This document shows, piece after piece, positions 41,429-50,338 of a stretch of DNA of 64,000 nucleotides. Both the position numbers and the translations under genes were made by a program. The first letter of the stretch is position 1; every line of letters begins with the position of its first letter. Origin of the DNA: Frateuria_A sp035944355. GTDB lineage: Bacteria > Pseudomonadota > Gammaproteobacteria > Xanthomonadales > Rhodanobacteraceae. The notes under the pieces are model-generated. The model searched no databases, was not told where the DNA came from, and worked only from the letters and a program-made list of their open reading frames with translations. The stretch spans positions 310,001-374,000 of the forward strand of contig NZ_DASZBH010000014.1 in assembly GCF_035944355.1 (NCBI RefSeq), read 5' to 3'.

Positions 41429-42673
41429 ATGAAAATCCTGTTTCGCCTGCTGTGCTGCCTGGCCTTGGCATTCAGCGCCGGTTGCGCGACGGCGCCGCGC
41501 AGCGCGAAGCGGCCCACGCCGCTGCTGCTGATTTCCATCGACGGCTACCGTGCGGACTATCTCGAGCGCGGCCTGTCGCCCACGCTGGACACATTGGCGC
41601 GCCATGGCGTGCGGGCCGAGGCGATGCAGCCCTCGTTTCCCTCGCTGACCTTTCCCAACCACTACACCCTGGTGACCGGCCTGCGTCCGGACCGCCACGG
41701 CATCGTCGACAACACCATGTACGACGCGCAGTTGGGCAAGTTCTCGCTCGGCAACCGCAAGGCGGTGAGCGACGGACGGTGGTGGGCACAGGGAACGCCA
41801 CTGTGGGAAACGGCCGATCGGCAGGGCCTGCGCACGGCGACGATGTTCTGGCCGGGTTCCGAAGCCGACATCCATGGCGGTCATCCGGATTACTGGAAGC
41901 CCTACGACGGCGCGGTGACGCCGGATGAGCGCGTCGACCAGATCCTGGCCTGGCTCGACCTGCCACCGGAGCAGCGCCCCAGCTTTCTCACTCTGTATTT
42001 CGATGCGGTCGACCACGCCGGCCACAGCTATGGCCCCGACGCGCCGCAGGTGGATGCAGCCCTGCGCGAGACCGACCAGGCACTCGCCCGGCTGGTGCAG
42101 GGCCTGAAAGCACGCGGCCTGTTCGACCGCATCAACCTGCTCGTGCTGGCCGACCACGGCATGGCCTCGGTGCCGCTGGAGCACAGCGTGCTGATCGAAC
42201 GGCAGGTCGATCTGGATGACGTGCAGGTCGTGAGCCTCGGCGTGCTGGCGGGCTTCAACCCCAGGCCTGGCCATGACTTCGCCGCAGTCGAGGCCAGGCT
42301 GGAACGGCCGCAGCCGCACATGTGGTGCTGGGACAAGACCCGTGTCCCGGCCCGCCTGCTCTATGGCCGCAACCCGCGCGTGCCGCAGCTGCTGTGCCTG
42401 GCCGACGTGGGCTGGCGCATCACGACGGCGGATTACCTCGCCTCGCACGCGGGCCACGTCAGCCTGGGCGAGCACGGCTACGACAATGCCGCACCGCAGA
42501 TGCGGGCCTTGTTTGTCGCCCATGGGCCAGCCTTCCGCGATGGCGTGACGGTGCCCGCCTTCCCCAACGTGGACGTCTACCCGCTGATGACCCATCTGCT
42601 GGGCATACCCGCACAGCCCAACGATGGCGACTACCGCGCGGTCGAGGGCATGCTCGTGCCAGCGGCACGCTGA
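41429..42673 (+). CDS. Lipoprotein ectonucleotide pyrophosphatase/phosphodiesterase, copy 1
   Basis: A 414-residue alkaline-phosphatase-superfamily enzyme, with a lipoprotein signal (Cys19). The two-metal site of NPP enzymes is visible: Asp in LISIDGYRADYL, nucleophile Thr in LTFPNHYTLVTG, VDHAGHSYGP (Asp and His), LADHGM (Asp-His) and His in LGEHGYDN. It should hydrolyse nucleotides or phosphodiesters outside the cytoplasm. A ribosome site overlaps the TCCTCC region oddly, so the ATG at 41429 is chosen from the signal peptide. A paralog follows 99 bp downstream. Confidence 0.9.
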   Translation: MKILFRLLCCLALAFSAGCATAPRSAKRPTPLLLISIDGYRADYLERGLSPTLDTLARHGVRAEAMQPSFPSLTFPNHYTLVTGLRPDRHGIVDNTMYDAQLGKFSLGNRKAVSDGRWWAQGTPLWETADRQGLRTATMFWPGSEADIHGGHPDYWKPYDGAVTPDERVDQILAWLDLPPEQRPSFLTLYFDAVDHAGHSYGPDAPQVDAALRETDQALARLVQGLKARGLFDRINLLVLADHGMASVPLEHSVLIERQVDLDDVQVVSLGVLAGFNPRPGHDFAAVEARLERPQPHMWCWDKTRVPARLLYGRNPRVPQLLCLADVGWRITTADYLASHAGHVSLGEHGYDNAAPQMRALFVAHGPAFRDGVTVPAFPNVDVYPLMTHLLGIPAQPNDGDYRAVEGMLVPAAR

Positions 42674-42771
42674 CGCATGAGTCCGCTCTCGCTGCAATAG
42701 CCGTAACGGCAGGTGCGACGTGGGAGGAAGCTGCGGATGATCGACGGCTCCCTCCCCTCACGTCCCCTTGC

Positions 42772-44013
42772 ATGAGCAACCTCCTTCGCCTCGCCTGCCT
42801 GTGCCTGGCCGCGCTGGCCGCGGGCTGCGCGACCCCGGCGGCGCGGCCGCTGGCACGCACGCCGCTACTGCTGGTCTCCATCGACGGCTTCCGCGCCGAC
42901 TACCTCGACCGCGGCTACAGTCCCGCGCTGCGCTCACTCGCCACCGAGGGCGTGCAAGGCGCGGGATTGCAGCCCTCGTTCCCGTCGCTGACCTTCCCCA
43001 ACCACTACAGCCTGGTCACCGGCCGCTACCCGGACCACCACGGCATCGTCGACAACGCGATGTCCGTGCCGGCGCTGGGCCGATTCACGCTGGGCAACCG
43101 CGCCGCGGTGAGCGACGGGCGCTGGTGGGATCAGGCCGAGCCGATCTGGGTCACCGCCCAGCGCGACGGCCTGAAGACGGCGACGATGTTCTGGCCCGGT
43201 TCGGAGGCGAGCATCCACGGCCGCCGCCCGGACTACTGGTTGCCCTACGACGGCGACATGGGCTACGACGCGCGGGTCGACCACGTGCTGCAGTGGCTGG
43301 ACCTGCCGCCGGCGCAGCGCCCAGGCTTCGTCACGCTGTACTTCGAGGCGGTCGATTCGGCAGGCCACTACGAGGGGCCGGACGCGCCGCAGACCGACGC
43401 GGCAATCGCCCAGGTCGACCATGCGCTGGCGCGCCTGATCGCCGGACTGAAGCGGCGCGGGCTGTACGACCGGTTGAACCTGATCGTGCTGGCCGACCAC
43501 GGCATGGCGGCCACGCCGCCGGCGCAGCGCATCTTCCTCGACGACCTGATCGATCCGGCACACGCTCAGGTGGTCTCCACCGGCGCGATCGCCGGCATCA
43601 TCCCGGCGCCCGGCCACGAGGCGGAGATCGCCGGCGCACTGCTCAAGCCACAGCCGCACATGCAGTGCTGGCGCAAGGCCGACATCCCGGCCCGCCTGCA
43701 CTACGGCGGCAACGCGCGCGTGCCGCCGCTGTTCTGCCTGGCGCAGGTGGGCTGGCTGATCACCCATAACCAAGCTACCGCGCTGCATCACGGCAAGCCG
43801 TTGCGCGGCGAGCACGGTTTCGACAATGCGGACCCGACGATGCGCGCCCTGTTCGTGGCACACGGCCCGGCGTTCCGCCCTCGCACCTGGATGCCGGTGT
43901 TCCCGAACGTGGACGTCTATCCGCTCATGACGCACCTGCTGGGCATCCCCGCACAGCCCAACGACGGCGACTACCGCGCGGTCGAGGGCATGCTCGAGCC
44001 AGCCGCGCGCTGA
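42772..44013 (+). CDS. Lipoprotein ectonucleotide pyrophosphatase/phosphodiesterase, copy 2
   Basis: A 413-residue tandem paralog of the preceding gene. It has a lipoprotein signal (Cys19), LVSIDGFRADYLDRG, the Thr in LTFPNHYSLVTG, VDSAGHYEGP, LADHGM and RGEHGFDN, so all NPP metal ligands are kept. The first and last 40 residues of the mature parts are almost the same in the two copies (for example FPNVDVYPLMTHLLGI in both), while the middle has diverged, including the substrate-side VDHAGHSYG versus VDSAGHYEG. This suggests duplication followed by specialisation. Confidence 0.9.
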   Translation: MSNLLRLACLCLAALAAGCATPAARPLARTPLLLVSIDGFRADYLDRGYSPALRSLATEGVQGAGLQPSFPSLTFPNHYSLVTGRYPDHHGIVDNAMSVPALGRFTLGNRAAVSDGRWWDQAEPIWVTAQRDGLKTATMFWPGSEASIHGRRPDYWLPYDGDMGYDARVDHVLQWLDLPPAQRPGFVTLYFEAVDSAGHYEGPDAPQTDAAIAQVDHALARLIAGLKRRGLYDRLNLIVLADHGMAATPPAQRIFLDDLIDPAHAQVVSTGAIAGIIPAPGHEAEIAGALLKPQPHMQCWRKADIPARLHYGGNARVPPLFCLAQVGWLITHNQATALHHGKPLRGEHGFDNADPTMRALFVAHGPAFRPRTWMPVFPNVDVYPLMTHLLGIPAQPNDGDYRAVEGMLEPAAR

Positions 44014-44080
44014 GGGACGGTCTCTCCGGCATCCGGGGCCTTCACCGCGGAGCGGACGAGGGCCTCGCAGCTGGCGCCAG

Positions 44081-45340
44081 CTAGGGCAGCGGCGGCTCGG
44101 TGCCCGGCGAGGGCGGACCGGGCAACGGCTGCAGGAAATACAGCCGCCACGCGACCAGCAGTCCCGCCAGCACCATGGCGCCGATGAACGTTGCTACGCC
44201 ATTCCAGCCGCGCGCCGCATAGAACAGGCCACCGCCCGCGCCGGCCAGGCTCGAGCCCATGTAGTAGGCGAACAGGTACAACGAGGACGCCTGCGCCTTG
44301 GCCGCGCCGGCACGGCGTCCGACCCAGCTGCTGACGATCGAGTGGCCGCCGAAGAAGCCGAAGGTCACCGCCACCACCCCGCCGACCACCAGCACGAGCG
44401 GGTGCAGCGCGGTCATGCCCACGCCCGCGAGCATCAGCGCGAAAGTGGTCCACAGCACCCGACGCCGGCCCAGCCGGCCGGCCAGGTGGCCCATCCAGGC
44501 CGAGCTGAAGGTGCCGATCAGGTACACGCTGAAGATCAGTCCGACCACCGCCTGGCTCAGGTTGTAAGGGGCAGCGAGCAGCCGATAGCCGATGTAGTTG
44601 TAGACGGTGACGAAGGCGCCCAGCAGCAGGAAGCCCTCGACGAACATCCACGGCAGGCCGGCATCGCGGAACACGCCGGCGAAGCGCAACAGGAGCGCGC
44701 GCAGTTCGAGCGGCTGCCGCTGGAAATGCCGCGACGGCGGCAGCAGGCGCCAGAACATCAGGGCCGACGCCAGCCCGATTCCGGCCACCACCAGCACGCC
44801 CACGCGCCAGTCGAAGAAATCGGCCAGCACGCCGGTGACCAGCCGCCCGCCCATGCCGCCGATGGCGTTCCCGCTGATGTACAGGCCCATCCCCAGGCCG
44901 ATCGAGTCCGGGTGCATCTCCTCGCTCAGCCAGGTCATCGCCACTGCCGGCAGGCCGCTCAGGCTGAGCCCCAGCAGAGTGCGCAGCACCAGCAGGCTGG
45001 CCCAGCCGGGCACCAGCGCGCTCAGCAGCACCAGCAGCGCGGAGGAGAGCAGCGACACCGTCATCACCAGCTTGCGCCCGCAGGCGTCGGACACGGCGCC
45101 GGCGAACAGCATCGCGAACGCCAGCACGCCGGTGGTCAGCGAGAGCGACAGCGCGCTGGTGGCCGCGCTCACGCCGAAGTCCTTGCTGAATTCGGGCATC
45201 AAGGGCTGCACGCAGTAGAGCAGCCCGAAGGTGGCGATACCCGCGGCGAACAGGGCCAGGTTCGCCTGGCGGAACAAGGGTGTGCCGTGGCGGATCAGGC
45301 CGTCGTCGCTGCCGACGACCGGCATGGAGGTTTCCTTCAT
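44081..45340 (-). CDS. MFS transporter, YnfM-like
   Basis: The 419-residue protein has twelve predicted helices. FAAGIATFGLLYCVQPLMPEFSKDFGVSAATSALSLSLTTG is the YnfM/AraJ-type start. The family loop motif between helices 2 and 3 is GAVSDACGRKLVM, and a second-half equivalent is GHLAGRLGRRRVLW. It is a proton-driven exporter of unknown substrate. The gene converges with the phosphodiesterase pair and stands alone. Confidence 0.88.
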   Translation of the reverse strand: MKETSMPVVGSDDGLIRHGTPLFRQANLALFAAGIATFGLLYCVQPLMPEFSKDFGVSAATSALSLSLTTGVLAFAMLFAGAVSDACGRKLVMTVSLLSSALLVLLSALVPGWASLLVLRTLLGLSLSGLPAVAMTWLSEEMHPDSIGLGMGLYISGNAIGGMGGRLVTGVLADFFDWRVGVLVVAGIGLASALMFWRLLPPSRHFQRQPLELRALLLRFAGVFRDAGLPWMFVEGFLLLGAFVTVYNYIGYRLLAAPYNLSQAVVGLIFSVYLIGTFSSAWMGHLAGRLGRRRVLWTTFALMLAGVGMTALHPLVLVVGGVVAVTFGFFGGHSIVSSWVGRRAGAAKAQASSLYLFAYYMGSSLAGAGGGLFYAARGWNGVATFIGAMVLAGLLVAWRLYFLQPLPGPPSPGTEPPLP

Positions 45341-45569
45341 CGGCGCAGCTGCCTTGCATTGTGGTGAGCGGGCGCATTCTCCTCTTCGCCGGCAGGCCAG
45401 GCCAGCGCACGCATCACGTCACCTGCTCGGGTGGCGGTAACGAAGGCCCCGAAACTCCGCACCACGGCAAATCGCCTGGGACGTCACGTGAATCACACGC
45501 GGCAGCCCAAGGCTGGATGCGCACGTCTGACGGCCGGGCGGGCTTGGCCGCCCGGTCGCGCACGCCCGT

Positions 45570-45731
45570 TCAGCGATACCGCCAATACCCCCCGACCCAG
45601 ACGTGGGCCGGTGCCCAGTAGCCCGGGACCCACACGCGGGCGCGATGCGCAGGCACGACCACGCACCCGGAAAGCGCGAGGCTGCCGGCCAGCAACACGG
45701 CGGTGGTGAACAACGACAGGACGCGACGCAT
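45570..45731 (-). CDS. 53-residue lipoprotein with YXW-type W/Y/G repeats
   Basis: A short gene from the ATG at 45731, with AAGGAG 6 bp upstream. It has a lipoprotein signal (LLAGSLALSGC, lipid Cys23) and a mature part of 30 residues with WVPGYWAP and WVGGYWRYR. Tandem WxxGYW motifs are the mark of small YXWGXW-repeat lipoproteins found in many Proteobacteria, function unknown. The strong ribosome site and clean lipobox make it a real gene despite its length. Confidence 0.78.
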   Translation of the reverse strand: MRRVLSLFTTAVLLAGSLALSGCVVVPAHRARVWVPGYWAPAHVWVGGYWRYR

Positions 45732-45819
45732 GGGCAACTCCTTGGCTTGGATGGCAAGCGCAGGAACGCCGTTGCAGGGGCGGTGATGACGCGGCCGATG
45801 ACGCCGGCCCGACCGCCGT

Positions 45820-47199
45820 TCAGGCGGCAGTGCGATCCGCCAGGCGCCGCACCGTCGCGCGGTAGCGCTGGGCGATGCGCTCCTCGTCGTGGTGGCGGAA
45901 CTCGCGCACCACCCAGCGCCCGCCGCACATCACGTCGCGGACCAGCGGCGTGTTGCCGGCGAAGATGAAGCTGTCCAGCAGCGAGTCCTCGTCGCGCGCG
46001 GCGAGCAGCGGCGAGCCGTCGTCGAGCACGAGCAGGTCGGCGCGGTTTCCGGGGCGCACCGCGCCGACCGGCACGGCGGCCGCCTGCGCGCCACCGCGCA
46101 ACGCCGCGCGCCACAGCGTCTGGCCCACGCTTGCGCCCTCGCGGCGGGCGGCGATGTTGCGATGGCGGCTGGCCAGCCGCTGGCCGTACTCCAGCCAGCG
46201 CAGTTCCTCGACCGGCGAGATGGAGATGTGCGAATCGGAGCCGATGCCCAGCGTGCCGCCGGCGTCGAGATAGGCGGCCAGCGGAAACAGGCCGTCGCCC
46301 AGGTTCGCTTCGGTGGTCGGGCACAACCCGGCAACCGCGCCGCTGCGGGCCAGGCGCGTGGTTTCGTCTTCGCTGAGGTGGGTGGCGTGCACCAGGCACC
46401 AGCGTGCGCCGACGTCCGCGTGGTCCAGCAGCCACTCGACCGGCCGCGCGCCGCGGATGGACAGGCAATCCTGCACCTCGCCGATCTGCTCGGCGACGTG
46501 GATATGGATCGGGCCGTCCTGCGCCAGGTCGCTGGCGAGCACGGCCTGCAGCGCATCTTCGGTCACCGCGCGCAGGGAATGCAGGGCGATGCCCACGCGC
46601 AGGTCGGCATCCTGATAGCCGCGCAAGGTATCGAGCAGGCGCAGATAGCCGTCCACCTCGTGGCCGAAGCGGCGCTGCCGCGCACCCAGCGGCCGGCCGT
46701 CGAAGCCGCCGCGCATGTAGAGCACGGGCAGCAGGGTCAGGCCGATGCCCGCCTCGCGCGCCGCTTCGACCAGCGCCAGCGACATCGCCTCCGGTAGGGC
46801 GTAGGGCAGGCCGTCGGGGCGGTGATGCAGGTAGTGGAACTCGCACACCTGCGTGTAGCCGGCCTTGAGCATCTCCACGTAGAGCTGGGCGGCGATCGCC
46901 TTCAGTTCGTCCGGGCCCACCGAGGCGGCGAACGCATACATCGTTTCGCGCCAGCTCCAAAAGCTATCATCCGCCCTGCCCCGGCGCTCGGCCAGGCCCG
47001 CCATGGCCCGCTGGAAAGCGTGCGAATGCAGGTTGGGCATGCCGGGAACCACCCAGGTACCGAGCGTCTCGGCCGGACCGTCATCCACCGCCTGCACCAT
47101 GCCCTCGGCGTCGATGCCGAAGATGCCTTCGCGCGCCCAGCCCTCGTCCTGCCACAGGTGACCGGCATGGCAACGGCGCAGGCGGGTGGACTGGGTCAT
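45820..47199 (-). CDS. hutF: Formimidoylglutamate deiminase
   Basis: A 459-residue amidohydrolase-fold enzyme from the ATG at 47199, with GGAG upstream. Metal and substrate landmarks are MPNLHSHAFQRAMAG (HxH), CEFHYLHHRPDG, HIHVAEQ, LVHATHLS and GIGSDSHISISP (metal Asp). HutF converts N-formimidoyl-L-glutamate to N-formyl-L-glutamate and ammonia, the HutF/HutG branch of histidine catabolism. hutI is 3 kb away on the other strand; hutH, hutU and hutG are not in this window. Confidence 0.93.
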   Translation of the reverse strand: MTQSTRLRRCHAGHLWQDEGWAREGIFGIDAEGMVQAVDDGPAETLGTWVVPGMPNLHSHAFQRAMAGLAERRGRADDSFWSWRETMYAFAASVGPDELKAIAAQLYVEMLKAGYTQVCEFHYLHHRPDGLPYALPEAMSLALVEAAREAGIGLTLLPVLYMRGGFDGRPLGARQRRFGHEVDGYLRLLDTLRGYQDADLRVGIALHSLRAVTEDALQAVLASDLAQDGPIHIHVAEQIGEVQDCLSIRGARPVEWLLDHADVGARWCLVHATHLSEDETTRLARSGAVAGLCPTTEANLGDGLFPLAAYLDAGGTLGIGSDSHISISPVEELRWLEYGQRLASRHRNIAARREGASVGQTLWRAALRGGAQAAAVPVGAVRPGNRADLLVLDDGSPLLAARDEDSLLDSFIFAGNTPLVRDVMCGGRWVVREFRHHDEERIAQRYRATVRRLADRTAA

Positions 47200-47299
47200 C
47201 GGAGGCTCCTCGCAAGGCGGCCAGTGTAGCGGGCTTGTTCCCTCCCCCGCGGACCGGCAACCGACGCTTCCACCACAAACGCCGCCGGATACTGCGCCC

Positions 47300-48865
47300 A
47301 TGCCCAAAAAGCCCCCCGAGCAAACCGCCAAGCTCCTGCTGCGCCTGGCCCGCCCCGAGGACGTGCCGGCGCTGGTGGACCTGACCGCCCGCGTCTATTC
47401 GCCCGAGTGGGGCCACTCGGTCGAGATGCTGCGCTCGCAGCAGACGCATTTTCCCGAAGGCCAGTTCATAGTGGAGTACGCCGGCAAAATAGTCGGCTAC
47501 TGCGCCACCTTCCGCATGGACGAGGCCACGGCGCTCAAGCCGCACACCTGGATGCAGATCACCGGCAGCGGCATGGGCTCACGGCACAAGGCCGACGGCG
47601 ACTGGCTCTACGGCATGGAGGTGGTAGTGCATCCGGACTACCGCGGCATGCGCATCGGCCAGCGGCTTTACCACGCGCGCAAGCGGCTTTGCATGGACCT
47701 GAAGCTGCGCGGCATCGTGTTCGGCGGGCGCGTTCCCGGACTGGCAAAGCACATCGGCCGCTACGGCAGCGCCGAGGCCTACGTACGGGCGGTCATCAGC
47801 GGCGAACGGCGCGACGCCACGCTCAGCTTCCAACTGGCCAACGGCTTCGAGGTGATCGGGCTGCTGCGCGCCTACGTGCCCTCGGACCACGAATCGCTCG
47901 GCTGGGCGGTGCACCTGGTGTGGCGCAACCCGGCGCTGCTCGACCACCCGGACATCCCGCCGATCCCCTCGCCGCGGCACCTGCCGGACCTGGTCCGCGT
48001 GGCGTCGGTGCAGTACCTGCAGCGGCGGATCCGCTCGTTCGAGGAATTCGCCACGCAGGTGGAATATTTCACGGATATCGCGGCCGACTACAACGCCGAC
48101 TTCGTCACTTTCCCCGAGCTGATCACGCTGCAGCTGCTGTCCATCGAGAACGAGGAACTCTCGCCGGTGGAGACGATCCGCAAGCTCAGCCAATACACGC
48201 CGCAGGTGAAGGAGCTCTTCGGCCGCCTGGCCGTGCGCTACAACATCAACATCATCGCCGGCTCGCACCCGACCGAACAGCCCAACGGCGACATCCACAA
48301 CGTCTGCTACGTGTGCCTGCGCGACGGCTCGCTGCACGAGCGCGAGAAGCTGCACCCCACGCCCAGCGAGCGCAATGTCTGGAACATCACCGGCGGCGAG
48401 GGCGCCGCGACCATCCAGACCGACTGCGGCCCGATCGGGGTGATGATCTGCTACGACTCCGAGTTCCCCGAGGTGGCCAGGCACCTCACCGACCAGGGCG
48501 CGCTGATCCTGTTCGTGCCCTTCTGCACCGACGTGCGCGAAGGCTACCTGCGCGTGCGCTACTGCTCGCAGGCACGGGCGATCGAGAACCAGTGCTACGT
48601 GGTGCTCTCGGGCAACGTGGGCAACCTGCCGGGCGTGAACAACTTCGACATCCAGTACGGGCAGAGCTGCATCCTCACGCCCAGCGACTTTCCGTTCGCG
48701 CGCGACGGCGTGGCGGCCGATTCCACCCCCAACATCGAAACCGTGCTGTTCGCCGATCTGCGTCTGGAGAGCCTGGCCCGCGCACGCAACGCCGGCGCGG
48801 TGACCAACCTGAAGGACCGGCGCTTCGATCTGTACGAGATGCGCTGGCGGCCTTTGCCGCTGTGA
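47300..48865 (+). CDS. Fused GNAT acetyltransferase and carbon-nitrogen hydrolase
   Basis: A 521-residue, two-domain enzyme. Residues 10-215 form a GNAT domain (LRLARPEDVPALVDLTARVY, VHPDYRGMRIGQRLYHARK for acetyl-CoA binding). Residues 230-515 form a nitrilase domain with the triad Glu in FPELITLQ, Lys in REKLHPT and Cys in GVMICYDSEFPE. Such fusions are conserved in Proteobacteria; the natural substrate is unknown, and acetylation followed by amide hydrolysis of one metabolite is an inference. It is divergent from hutF by 100 bp. The ATG at 47300 lacks a strong ribosome site. Confidence 0.9.
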   Translation: MPKKPPEQTAKLLLRLARPEDVPALVDLTARVYSPEWGHSVEMLRSQQTHFPEGQFIVEYAGKIVGYCATFRMDEATALKPHTWMQITGSGMGSRHKADGDWLYGMEVVVHPDYRGMRIGQRLYHARKRLCMDLKLRGIVFGGRVPGLAKHIGRYGSAEAYVRAVISGERRDATLSFQLANGFEVIGLLRAYVPSDHESLGWAVHLVWRNPALLDHPDIPPIPSPRHLPDLVRVASVQYLQRRIRSFEEFATQVEYFTDIAADYNADFVTFPELITLQLLSIENEELSPVETIRKLSQYTPQVKELFGRLAVRYNINIIAGSHPTEQPNGDIHNVCYVCLRDGSLHEREKLHPTPSERNVWNITGGEGAATIQTDCGPIGVMICYDSEFPEVARHLTDQGALILFVPFCTDVREGYLRVRYCSQARAIENQCYVVLSGNVGNLPGVNNFDIQYGQSCILTPSDFPFARDGVAADSTPNIETVLFADLRLESLARARNAGAVTNLKDRRFDLYEMRWRPLPL

Positions 48866-48895
48866 CGCCCCGCGAAGTGCGCGCCTACTTTCGGC

Positions 48896-48901
48896 GATAA
48901 T
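48896..48901 (+). promoter_or_regulatory. Candidate -10 for a leaderless CLC transcript
   Basis: GATAAT ends 6 bp before the start codon at 48908. No ribosome site precedes that ATG, so transcription might start at the ATG itself. A matching -35 is not obvious. Confidence 0.3.
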
Positions 48902-48907
48902 CGGCCG

Positions 48908-50338
48908 ATGCTCTCATCCAACCCGCGCCTGCAGGCCCTGCTCGGCCACGAGTTCTTCGCCCCCCACCAGTGGAAGCGGCGCATCGCGCTGTGGAGCGGC
49001 GCCGTGCTGGTGGCCCTGGCCGCGATCCTGTTCGCCAAGGCGAGCACATGGGCTTACCACCTGTTCCTGCACATACTGACGTATGGCGCGTGGATCCCGC
49101 TGATCCTGACGCCGGCGGTGTTCGGCCTGCTGTCATGGGTCACCGCCGGACGCATGCGTGCCACCCGCGGCAGCGGCATCCCGCAGGCGATCGCCACGCT
49201 GCACGTGGAAGACGAGCGCTTCCGGCAGACGATGCTGGCGCTGCCGGTCGCCGCCGGCAAGATGCTGCTCACCCTGATCGCGCTGGCGGCCGGGGCCTCG
49301 ATCGGGCGCGAGGGCCCGACGGTGCACGTGGGTGCGGGGTTGTTCTACAGCTTCGCGCGGCGCTTCGGCTTCAGCGACCCGAAGGCGGCTTCGCGCTTCA
49401 TCCTTGCCGGCGGCGCGGCGGGCATCGCCGCGGCCTTCAATACGCCGCTGGCCGGCGTGGTATTCGCCATCGAGGAACTGGCCGGCACCTTCGAGCATCG
49501 CTTCAGTGGCCTGCTGCTCACCGCCGTGATCGTCGGCGGCGTGGTGTCGCTGGGCATCATGGGCAACTACGCCTATTTCGGCACGGTGCAGGCGAGCCTG
49601 CCGCTGGGCCATGCCTGGCTGGCGGTACTGCTGTGCGGCATCGTCTGCGGCCTGCTCGGCGGCCTGTTCGCGCGGCTGATCCTGCTCAGCAAGCGTGGGC
49701 CGCTGGCGCAGGTCGGCGCGCTGCGTGCCCGCTGGCCGGTCGCCTTCGCCACCGGGTGCGGGCTGGTGCTGGCGGTGCTGGGCGTGCTGTTCCACGGCTC
49801 GGTCTACGGCACCGGCTACGACCAGGCGCGTGCGATCGTGCAGCAGGCCGCGGTGACGCCGGGCGAAAGCTTCGGCCTGGCCAAGCTCGCCGCCAACGTG
49901 GTCTCGTACTGGGCCGGCATTCCCGGCGGCATCTTTTCCCCGGCGTTGGCCGTAGGCGCCGGGCTGGGCCAGAACATCGCGCATTTCCTTCCCGGCGTGC
50001 CGGCCGCGGCGGTGGTGCTGCTGGGCATGAGCGCCTACCTGTCGGGCGTCACCGGTGCGCCGCTCACGTCGGCGGTGATCGCCATGGAGCTGACCGCCAA
50101 CCAGGCGATGATCATTCCGGTCATGGCCGCCTGCCTGCTGGCCCGCGCGGCCGCGTCGCTGCTCAGTCCCACGCCGGTCTACAAAGATTTCGCCGAACGG
50201 CTGGTGCAGGAGTTCGAGCGCCAGCAGGCGGCGCACCGGGCCGGGTCGGGGAAGCCGGTCGAGCACGTCGGCCCGAGCAGCGCCTTCGACGAACCGGCGG
50301 CTCCTCCGGACGAGCCGCCCCCGGTGGCCAAGCCATGA
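48908..50338 (+). CDS. CLC family chloride channel/antiporter
   Basis: The 476-residue membrane protein has the CLC selectivity motifs in order: GSGIPQ, GREGPTVHVG (with the gating glutamate), and GGIFSPALAVGAG near the C-terminal half. An EEL following FAI, where exchangers keep the proton glutamate, favours H+/Cl- exchange over channel function. The last 45 residues are a soluble Pro-rich tail. It is followed by hutI with an ATGA overlap, an unexpected pairing. Confidence 0.9.
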   Translation: MLSSNPRLQALLGHEFFAPHQWKRRIALWSGAVLVALAAILFAKASTWAYHLFLHILTYGAWIPLILTPAVFGLLSWVTAGRMRATRGSGIPQAIATLHVEDERFRQTMLALPVAAGKMLLTLIALAAGASIGREGPTVHVGAGLFYSFARRFGFSDPKAASRFILAGGAAGIAAAFNTPLAGVVFAIEELAGTFEHRFSGLLLTAVIVGGVVSLGIMGNYAYFGTVQASLPLGHAWLAVLLCGIVCGLLGGLFARLILLSKRGPLAQVGALRARWPVAFATGCGLVLAVLGVLFHGSVYGTGYDQARAIVQQAAVTPGESFGLAKLAANVVSYWAGIPGGIFSPALAVGAGLGQNIAHFLPGVPAAAVVLLGMSAYLSGVTGAPLTSAVIAMELTANQAMIIPVMAACLLARAAASLLSPTPVYKDFAERLVQEFERQQAAHRAGSGKPVEHVGPSSAFDEPAAPPDEPPPVAKP

